The position numbers and the translations under genes were made by a program. The notes under the pieces are model-generated. The model was not told the DNA's origin, did no database searches, and was given only the letters and a program-made list of their open reading frames with translations. Below are positions 52,829-60,000 of a stretch of 60,000 nt of DNA, one piece after another (position 1 is the stretch's first letter; every line of letters begins with the position of its first letter). Location of the stretch: NCBI GenBank assembly GCA_014529385.2, contig CM043962.1:149478647-149538646 (forward strand), in the 5' to 3' direction. The stretch comes from Adiantum capillus-veneris. Lineage: Eukaryota; Streptophyta; Polypodiopsida; Polypodiales; Pteridaceae.

Positions 52829-53002
52829 ATGGAACTGCCTCTAAATAGAAGCAGAAAGAGGGCTCCAAAAAGCAAGGTCGCAGATAAAATAGTGCCCAAA
52901 CATGTCAGAGAAATGCAAGAACAAATTGCCAAGCAGAGGGAGGCTGAAGAGAGGCCAAACCGTGAGGAAGAAGCTCTCTCTTTTGTCTTCCTCTTCTTTT
53001 GA
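52829..53002 (+). pseudogene. eIF5B-like gene fragment (charged N-terminal region)
   Basis: The plus-strand frame has APKSKVADKIVPKHVREMQE, then QIAKQREAEERPNREEEA. The string KHVREMQE--A---EAEER--REEE is what plant translation initiation factor eIF5B carries before its GTPase domain. After the REEE run the frame becomes hydrophobic and stops at 53000-53002, so the match ends near 52975. It is only a fragment, in opposite orientation to the pieces at 53003-53159 and 54474-54581. Confidence 0.55.
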
Positions 53003-53159
53003 GCAGCTTCAGGTTCAACATATTCTACTTGAACACCACCTTCCCGGCACACGTTGTGTAGTCTCGTGCTGGAGCCTCCTGTACTATTCGAACGGCATAC
53101 TACTTACATGCTCCTTTTGAGGTTTCGGTCCACCAGCTCCTAGACAATGGCACCCAGAT
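53003..53159 (-). pseudogene. Acidic/Lys-rich coding fragment, possibly eIF5B N-terminus
   Basis: On the minus strand VEYVEPEAAQKKRKTKE (about 52985-53035) and, next to the solo LTR, GAIV-stop-ELVDRN appear in different frames. Together with 54474-54581 the composition recalls the low-complexity N-terminal part of plant eIF5B. Weak evidence. Confidence 0.35.
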
Positions 53160-54473
53160 TGTAAGGTGCAGCGGAATGAATGTTGTATTTTCTCAAGATT
53201 AGTGATCTTTACTGCTCAAGGTTCCTTTTAGTTCTTAGGGAAAGAGAGAGCTTTCCGTCTTTATAGAGAGTGTTGTGATCACGAACAAAGTGAGTGGATC
53301 TTGTGCGTGCAAGTGAATGAGACTGAGAGAAGGAGAGATAAGAGATACGACACCGAGGTTGTAAAACCCTCCTCCGAAGGCTCCACTCTCATCGGCGAGA
53401 GTGGTCTACTTGATTGCACGAAAGAGTACAATGCAAATGCAATGGACTGATGCAATGGGACTATGCCGATGGCGACGACGACGACTTGGGCTGAAACTGT
53501 GGATCTTTGATACGCTGAATTTCTTGGACTGTTTTGGGCTGAAATTGGACTGTTTTCATGGCTGAAAATAGACTGTTTCTTGCGGGTGTAATGGCTGAAA
53601 CTGACTGCTGAAAAAAACGCTAGGTTTAGGGTTCCCTTAGGCTGCGTTTTTGGGGGATAAGCTTGGCTGAGAAAACGCTGCCACAACAGAGTTCTTCTTG
53701 CTGAAAATTGACTGTTTTGCAAGTGTCTAATTACCCTTACCCGGTTATGGAGTTCTGTTGCACTTGCTTGATGAAAACGCTGCCTTGGCTGAGGTTTTCC
53801 CTTGCGTTTGTAAAGGCTGATTTGCTGCAGATCTCGCGTTAACTTGCTGGGTACTGCTGCCGAGAGATAGCAAAAACGCTGATTCTGCTGAGGAATAGCC
53901 TGGCGTTAGTGGCTTGATGGAAAACGCTGAATCTTCTTGTTTGCTGGCGATAGCTCCAAGGGGGGAAAGCGCTATGCAATGCAAGAAGCTAGGGCGACAC
54001 CAATAGGCTGAGGATGCGGGGGAATGGGCCTCACCAAGAAGCTTGGCGAGGGTCTTGCTCAGAGAGGGAGGGAACACCTGTCGCTTAGTAGCCTGTTGTG
54101 CTCCTTGGCTCATCTGCCAATTTGTGCTAACTTGGGTTTGCTTATAAATTAACTTACCCAATTTGCCCTACTGAGTACCAAACAAAAGTCACTTAATAAA
54201 TAAGTGAAAAATGTCAAAAATAGGAAAAAATGGGATAAAGTCATCTGAAAAATCCCCAAACTGACTCTGGTGGAATCTGATGGAAATGCTTATGCTTATG
54301 CAAGGTGCAACCAGAGGATATGCATCTACACTGAGTGACTCGGCATGCACGGTCTACGAATAGACTCACAGAAGTGCCAGATCACTTCTAATCTAACTTG
54401 ACTGGACTTGACGGAACCCTGCTATGGTGTAGCTTGTCCACTGACACATAGGGTTGGGATGTGTCACGTGACA
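53160..54473 (-). repeat. Solo LTR of family A, minus strand (1314 bp), TSD CAGAT
   Basis: The minus strand starts TGTCACGTGACAC... and ends CACCTTACA, as at 5328-6540. CAGAT lies immediately on both sides (53155-53159 and 54474-54478), so the integration product is complete and no internal region remains: a solo LTR made by LTR-LTR recombination. The hairpin is at 53383-53404 and the GCGTTTT cluster at about 53500-53950 on the minus strand. Confidence 0.95.
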
Positions 54474-54581
54474 CAGATCCTCTTCCTGCTGCCCAGCTCT
54501 CCCACCTTTCTTTGCCTTATTTGAGGCAGGCCCCACTTCTTCCACCTTGGTGGAATCATCATTTGCATCAAGTGGAACCAC
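54474..54581 (-). pseudogene. Lys/Gly/Glu-rich coding fragment, possibly eIF5B N-terminus
   Basis: The minus-strand frame reads PLDANDDSTKVEEVGPASNK, then AKKGGRAGQQEEDL up to the TSD. KKGGR-x-QEED resembles the repeats of plant eIF5B N-termini. The solo LTR splits it from 53003-53159. Confidence 0.4.
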
Positions 54582-54810
54582 TTAAAGTCTTCCTACAGCT
54601 TCGGCACTACTTTTGTGTCCTAAGGTCCCTCAAGCTCTGCAAAAGTTGCACCAATATCTACACCACCTTTACTCCTTGTCTTCTGCCTGGTCATCACCAA
54701 TAACTCCTCCATCTCTGCCAACACAGCAAGACTGCCGCACGACGTTACTTTGTACAGAGAAGCTGTCTGATTGTGTTGTCAGTGCCCCATGCTACAATCA
54801 GCAGATGCAA

Positions 54811-55143
54811 TTAATGTTTCCTGCTTGCCTTTGTCTTTCTTCTTTCCAGAGAATGTGAGAACCTCGTTAGTGTCTTGCGCATAGTCGTTTGGGGATAGAA
54901 ATCCAACATTCTTTGGCTTTGCGGCACCAGGTTGGGACAGTCGAAAACAATTGCAGCACTTCTTTCCCGCTTATCTAGAAACCCATCATCATCGTAGTAG
55001 TCGTCGTCATCCCTCCCCTTCATGGCTTGCATTCCTTTCTTTCTCCTTCTAGGAGCATCACGAGACTGTGGAGATTCAATGGACTGCACAGATTTGTCAT
55101 CAAGGAGAGTCTGAGAAATCATACCATTCACCTGCAATACCAT
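54811..55143 (-). CDS. Unidentified coding exon, possible host gene fragment
   Basis: The minus-strand frame of 110 codons has non-repetitive composition: SPQSRDAPRRRKKGMQAMKG, an Asp/Tyr run (RDDDDYYDDDGFLDKRER), then AAIVFDCPNLVPQSQRMLDF and RKTLTRFSH. I do not recognise the family. Pre-mRNA splice signals could not be assigned with confidence. It may belong with the neighbouring fragments or be independent. Confidence 0.35.
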   Translation of the reverse strand: MVLQVNGMISQTLLDDKSVQSIESPQSRDAPRRRKKGMQAMKGRDDDDYYDDDGFLDKRERSAAIVFDCPNLVPQSQRMLDFYPQTTMRKTLTRFSHSLERRKTKASRKH

Positions 55144-55483
55144 CCTTCCGTCTTCTTGGATACTGCTCGTTAAAGCAAGAGGCCAAACCAGCTTCCTGGA
55201 ACCCCCAAAAAAGTCTTTTTATTGAATCAAATAGCTTACTGCTGGTTTGAACATGAGATCCAAAGGAGCTTAGTCTTTCAAAATTTGGAGCTAAATATGT
55301 TGCCTGTAGGTTACAGCAAACCACCTTATGGGATCAATATTATGCGATCCAATGGAGCAGTTGAACCTACAAGATTATAGTCTCGTTATAAAATATAGTA
55401 TGTTGCTCCTGGTTCTGGAATATCAGCTAGCTAATGTAGGTACCACTTGCTTTCTTTTAAGCCTGCAACAGAATTATGCCTGT
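55144..55483. other. No gene recognised
   Basis: Short frames on both strands without motifs. Confidence 0.4.
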
Positions 55484-55930
55484 AAAAAAGATAGATGCAA
55501 AAAACCCTCCATTTTCAGAAGATTGACTGCTTAACCCACGATATCTCTTTTGACAAAGACAGAGACCGTCCTTTGTGAGAAGATTGACCCCTAAACCATG
55601 ATACCCAGATCTACAGTGCCATCAATGGACAGTAGTAATTAAAACATTCTCGCAATCTAAAAGCTCTAAGAAAAAAAGATAGACGCAACAAAGCCATCCA
55701 TTTTCAGACGATTGACCACCTCACCCGTAATATCTCTGTTTAAAAAGCCATACACATAGACCGTCCTTTGACAGAAGATTGACCCCAAAACCATGATATC
55801 TCTGTCTACAACGCCATGAATGGAGAGTTGTAGTTACAACGTTCTCCCCAATGTAAACCCTCTGAGCAAAAAAGATAGACACAACAAAACCATCCATTCT
55901 CAAACGATTGACCGCCAAGCCATCCACAGA
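55484..55930 (+). repeat. ~190-bp tandem repeat, about 2.3 units
   Basis: AAAAAAGATAGA-GCAA units begin at about 55484, 55672 and 55868 (steps of 188 and 196 bp). The shared phrases are CCATCCATTTTCAGA-GATTGACC and GACCGTCCTTTG. Confidence 0.85.
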
Positions 55931-55965
55931 GGGCACTAGTTAGAATCATCCACCCAAGAAAACTT

Positions 55966-56327
55966 CAGCGACACACTACAGTAATAAACCAATAAGCCTA
56001 ACAATTTGCTGAAAAATATTTCCACCATGCAGTAGCAGCCGTACTTATGGCTACAATCCTAGCCAATACATCATATATCTGCCCAATATTATAATTCATT
56101 CAAATACCGAACTTAGCAAAGCAAAGGAAGCATAGGAAAACAGGATCAGCGACACACTAAAGTAATAAACCAATAAGCCTAACAATTTGCCAAAAACTAT
56201 TTGCACCATGCAGTAGCAACCGTACTTATGGCTACAATCCTAGCCAGTACATCATATATTTGCCCAATATTATGATTTATTCAAATATTGAACTTAGCAA
56301 AGCATAGGAAAATAGGATCAGTCTTGT
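55966..56327 (+). repeat. 181-bp tandem duplication
   Basis: CAGCGACACACTA begins at 55966 and again at 56147. The two units align with few differences (CAATAAGCCTAACAATTTGC, TACTTATGGCTACAATCCTA in both). They directly follow the ~190-bp array. Confidence 0.92.
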
Positions 56328-56884
56328 TGACAATACAGACAACACTATGGCATACTTCATGCCTTATTACATGTAGGCAAGACATCAGTTTCATTTACTA
56401 GAAAATATGTGCCGATAAATGTTGGACAAACTCAAAGCCACATATCAATGAAAATTACTTTCCATCGTTGCATCCAGCCTATAAGACAGACGGTAAACTT
56501 TAGGAGAATTCATTCGGAGATTTGCTTAGTCAGCGGAATATTCTCTATCAGTGTGCGTTGGTAAGATATGAGATTGCTAGGACAGAGGGCTTTCCTAAAC
56601 CCTTGTTTAGTTACACACGACTAAACCATGATAACAAAAAGCACTATAAGACTCGTACCTTTAAAATGTCAACTATAACCACTATTTAGTCCAAAAGAGA
56701 GATGTCTCAGTCTTTGTTAATGGATGTATTGCATGCCCTACCCCATTTCTCTGCAGCTTGTTGTTCTACTACAAAGCTTATTGATACTCAACAACTCTGT
56801 CTCAGCTTCAAAAGGTTAGTTCATAGTTTTAAAATTGTTCGAACAAGACCATACAACTACACGACTAAGTTTAAGCATGGCATC
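56328..56884. other. AT-rich stretch, no gene recognised
   Basis: No frame above about 75 codons and no known motif. Confidence 0.5.
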
Positions 56885-57033
56885 ATGTTACAAGCTTGGA
56901 TACTCCAAGCGAGAAATCAATAGCAACACACAAACACAAACTGCAAAATCACTTAACTTGAAAAAGAGAGGACGGGGGGGGGGGGGGGAGAGAGAGGAGA
57001 GTCAACATAGAACGGCGGAGTTCTGTCCCTTCG
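56885..57033 (-). repeat. LTR end fragment of the element C family with a poly-G tract
   Basis: It matches the start of 9975-10110 (TTACAAGCTTGGATACTCCAAG, then AATAGCAACACACAA and ACTGCAAAATCACTTAACTTG). A run of 15 G lies at 56974-56988. Confidence 0.75.
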
Positions 57034-57160
57034 CACCTTGAAGCATTCCGAGAAACAACCTGCCGAGAAGGCAATGTCAAACTACTATATGCATTCAACG
57101 GCTCGATGGGTGTCCTGATAGCTTGAAAACGTATCAAACTTGACTGCTTCACCCCCATCC
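57034..57160 (-). pseudogene. gag-like fragment related to 23880-24010
   Basis: The minus strand has GVKQSSLIRFQAIRTPIEPL and NAYSSLTLPSRQVV, matching the gag remnant at 23290-24010. It lies directly next to an LTR end, so intervening sequence was deleted. Confidence 0.6.
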
Positions 57161-57973
57161 TCGAACTCCTTTGTCTTCTTGTTCTTTTGCTCATTGTTTG
57201 CACTGTTAGCAGAGAATGGAATCTCCTTCTTTGAACTGCTAGATGGCTCCCTGTGCCTTCAAGACTTTTTTGATAGATGGTTCCCTATGCCTTCTATACT
57301 TTTTCAAATTTCTACTTTTCTTGCTTTTTCTTCGCTGCTTCCGCTTTTTCCATCCTCTCTCAAACTAGAGGATGATGAATTGTTGAAAATCTTTGAAGAC
57401 AAAGAAAAATTTGGGTCATCGAACATGCTTCTTGGATCTGCTTACCACCTTGAAAGTCGAGTTCCAATCCAAATAATCGGATTCTTTTTTTTTAAATCCT
57501 CTTCTTCCAAGAGTGCTTTAAGCTTTTCATCGATCGGTTTGTCTTCTTTTCCAAAGCTTTGTCAAACTCTTTCTGAGAGTACAGTTTTTGCTTTTCTGCA
57601 CTCCGCTTTTCTTTATGCTTCCTTACCATCTTGAGAGGAGAATCGACGACCTCTCGCCATCTCAAATGAATCTCATCAATTGGGTATTTCTTTAGGCGAT
57701 TCACATATTTCAGGTCTTTCAAGTACTTGATCAATCTTTTCATATACAGGTTGAGGTTTAAACTCTGCTCTGTCGAGATTCCCTGCCGGAAATTTACCAA
57801 AATCTCCATCAGTTTCTTCTGTTCCCACGATGGGACTCTACTTTTCTTCATCTCCACACAGACCAAAAGGTCGAAGGTGTGTCGTCTTTGTCACATTCTC
57901 CGCGAGAACTCATGTGCGCTGCAGAAAGAATCGGATCCTCCATAAAAGAGGAATCGTTCTAAACTCTGATACC
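57161..57973 (-). pseudogene. Element C-type coding remnant, copy 2
   Basis: The minus-strand frame 57492-57866 is open for 124 codons: VCVEMKKSRVPSWEQKKLME, IKYLKDLKYVNRLKKYPIDE, IHLRWREVVDSPLKMVRKHK. The same protein is broken at 9305-9955. It is Lys/Arg/Glu-rich and lies just after the primer site (57962-57974). The family is not recognised. Confidence 0.5.
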
Positions 57974-57975
57974 AC

Positions 57976-58049
57976 TATTACAAGCTTCGACTCTCCAAGA
58001 GATAAATTAATAGCAACACACAAATGGAAACTGCAAAATCACTGAACTT

Positions 58050-58103
<54 letters not shown>

Positions 58104-58327
58104 AGAGTCGACACGAAACGGCAAAGTTCCATCCCCAGACACATTGTCCCCAAAGACTCTCGCGCCCCTTTCAATATTTCTTTATTATTGTTTCACACAG
58201 GTACAATTCTCAAGGGTTTTAAACCCTAACCCCTTAGGCCCCTCAGCCACGGCTTCCGGGTTCAGTTCTTTTTGTCCTTGCGGCCAATTCTTTTCAAATG
58301 GGCACGCCATGTCATCACTTTGTGACA
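57976..58327 (-). repeat. Element C-family 5' LTR, copy 2, internally deleted
   Basis: It matches both ends of 9975-10574 but lacks about 250 bp between CAATTCTCAAGGG and TTTTAAACCCTAACC. The terminal TG of the minus-strand end has become TA. Confidence 0.85.
58052..58098 (+). repeat. (GA)n microsatellite inside the LTR copy
   Basis: About 23 GA units; copy 1 has only GAGAGAAAGAGAAGAGGAG at the same place. Confidence 0.95.
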
Positions 58328-59174
58328 CATCAAATCATTGCATATCAAATCTCACTCTCAAATTCCTTTCATTTACGGAAAATTAGTGCAGATAGTCATT
58401 CACAAGCCAAGATGATAAGTTTGGCTAAAGACAAAGGATATACTTACCGCACTAATGCAAACTGCAAGTAGAAAACTATTAATGAGACAAAACTCAAGGT
58501 ACTAGGAGTTAAACAATACCCCACCGAGATTCAATCTTCATGTAGACAAAAGGATTTCTCCTTGCCATTGATTTAAGACCTCTTATAACTATATCCATCA
58601 TCCTAAGCATGCAAAGTTTTGTACTTATGCCAAGACCAATATATACAAATTTCAAACCACCACCAATACTTGAACCAATTTATGCAAGTGGATATATTAT
58701 CTAACCTTCTAGCAACAACAAACGCAAAAAAATTACAAACAGATAGAACATATGATCACTATAAGGTTGACCTTTTCAACATACCATTACTTTAATTTCA
58801 TGACGCAAAAAACGACTTTGAGTCTTCAAATTTTCAAACGAGATAGAAGATTACAAGAGGCCATTAAAGCCAAGCAAGGTAACATTCGTATGAACATCTT
58901 GAAACTACTTTGCCCTTATAATCGAGGGTCAAATCACTGCACGTCAAAATTGACTGGGCAAAAAATAGTAAAAGATAAGATGGGATTACTCTTCCATATT
59001 TACATATCGGAGCAAAGAAAGAAGAGCCAGCGGATCTGTCGAAAGAGGATCCTTTTGGCTATACCACAAGATGATTTTTCCTGCCCAAGGATCACCACAT
59101 AATGCTAGCTCTTCTAGCTGCGAGTAGGTTTTACGTGAAACTTCTTATCTGTACAATAGATGTATATGTAGTCT
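58328..59174. other. Intergenic part of duplicated segment, copy 2
   Basis: It aligns with 10575-11380, with a short extra stretch near 58590-58630. No gene is recognised; the plus-strand frame at 58752-59102 parallels the one at 11016-11315. Confidence 0.6.
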
Positions 59175-60000
59175 TCAACTTTTTCCTCCTCTTATCTCCA
59201 TTTCCACCTCCTCAGATTCCAAGTCTACATCCTCTATCAACCGTGCAGCAAAGCCGGTTTTGTAACGATGTGGCCTCAAATGATATCTTTGGGTTGTCGC
59301 CATCTCAAAAACTTCTTCATAGGTAGAGGACAACACTTCTTCTCGTTTTTGTAATTGTGTCCTAGTGAGCTTTGGCACACAAAACCATTTCTCACAATCA
59401 TCTGAGAATGAGTCCAAGATCTTTTTGCAACTTACTTAGGAGTTGTAAGACAACGAGCTTCTTGATTGAAGAAGAAAAAACACTTTTCTGCTCTCCTTGA
59501 TTTCGGTCGCACAAAACCAAGAGTCAGCTCCATAATTAGATGGCCCAAGAAAACCATAACTCTCTGAATTGTTTCTTGCATGTACTAGAAACTCATCCCG
59601 TGTTCGGAGCTGGTGGCGAACCGATACCACTGCACGATTTCCAAGAGGCATAGGAAAGCTCAGCTTGCCCAAAGCATATGGCACATTTACATGAGTAGGC
59701 AACAAGTCTTTAATAATGAAGGTCTCTTTCTTGAATGATAGACGTAGCAGCTCCAGTCTAAACATGAGAACCCCAATATATCCACTTTCTATTGTTTTCC
59801 ACCATTGACAGTGAACTTGAGGCAACGAGAACAGCCATGTTTCATTGTCGGGCAAAGTAAGGTATCGCTCATTTAGATGAAAGAGCAGCAATGGAGAAAA
59901 CAATACCTTAACTTCAACATTCCCTGAATCTATTGAAGTCACAAGCTGCCCCATTTCTATATTCTCCTCTGATTTTAAAGGCTCTGTGGGATCCTGTAGC
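59175..60000 (-). CDS. Unidentified protein-coding region, runs off the right edge, one in-frame stop
   Basis: One minus-strand frame is open from the window edge (60000) to a TAA at 59436-59438 and then, in the same phase, to a stop at 59175. Near the edge it reads PTEPLKSEENIEMGQLVTSI; further on WLFSLPQVHCQWWKTIESGY, DLLPTHVNVPYALGKLSFPM, PLGNRAVVSVRHQLRTRDEF and DSFSDDCEKWFCVPKLTRTQ. The C-terminus is acidic (EDVDLESEEVEMEI). Composition is that of a normal globular protein, not a retroelement. Copy 1 has a Tyr codon where this copy has TAA. The stop may instead lie in an intron or mark the true end. I do not recognise the family. Confidence 0.6.

Larger units (their letters stand above)
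57305..59553. repeat. Large duplicated segment, copy 2 (partner 9305-11764)
   Basis: Collinear with copy 1 from CTACTTTTCTTGCTTTTTCT onward through the LTR and the gene fragment. The copies diverge at 59553, where copy 1 is cut by LINE D; this side continues as host sequence. Confidence 0.85.

Overview
The window looks like a piece of a large, repeat-rich land-plant nuclear genome. No bacterial-type gene, operon, rRNA gene or tRNA gene was recognised. Almost everything is retrotransposon, usually nested and decayed. The evidence for a plant is the mix of element types: chromoviruses with tRNA-iMet-type primer sites, a very large Athila/Tat-like (OTA) Ty3 element with a tRNA-Asp-type primer site, and a plant L1-like LINE with a DUF4283-like/CCHC ORF1. 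There is also part of a Penelope-like reverse transcriptase. The protein flavour reminds me of seed-free plants such as ferns, but that is an impression and not proven.

Layout. 1-6540: element A, a Ty3 chromovirus (only the last 124 bp of its 5' LTR is inside the window). 6541-~8407: element B, the 3' half of a second chromovirus. ~8408-10574: element C, a short minus-strand LTR element. 10575-11764: a fragment of an unidentified gene, duplicated at 58328-59553. 11765-~20066: element D, an L1-like LINE, split at 13583-16609 by a 3.0-kb near-perfect palindrome. 20320-24264: an LTR fragment, a Penelope-like RT remnant and gag remnants. 24265-45037: a solo LTR of the A family, itself split by element F (24453-44085), a 19.6-kb LTR retrotransposon with a perfect AGCAT target-site duplication (TSD). 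45178-48023: element G, minus strand, gag-only. 48568-51211: element H, non-autonomous. 51435-52290: a (CT)n tract and a 5'-inverted LINE. 52300-53159 and 54474-55143: LTR debris and fragments of host-like genes (eIF5B-like), separated by a minus-strand solo LTR of the A family (53160-54473, TSD CAGAT). 55484-56327: tandem repeats. 56885-58327: debris related to element C. 59175-60000: an unidentified open coding region that runs off the right edge.

The most interesting object is element F. Besides gag, protease, RT, RNase H and integrase it carries: (i) a second aspartic-protease-like domain downstream of the integrase core; (ii) two successive H2C2-type zinc units before the integrase core; (iii) a roughly 1,150-codon extra reading frame between pol and the 3' LTR, with a charged, predicted coiled-coil middle; and (iv) a recurring 24-bp perfect palindrome, in the 5' leader and, at a regular ~285-bp spacing, in the spacer before the extra ORF. 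All F reading frames carry some stops or frameshifts, so this copy is probably dead, but the architecture is readable. The other prominent oddity is the 3-kb palindrome inside the LINE, which looks like two copies of an LTR-like sequence joined head to head.

All calls rest on reading the sequence and the translated frames by eye; no alignment or database search was run.
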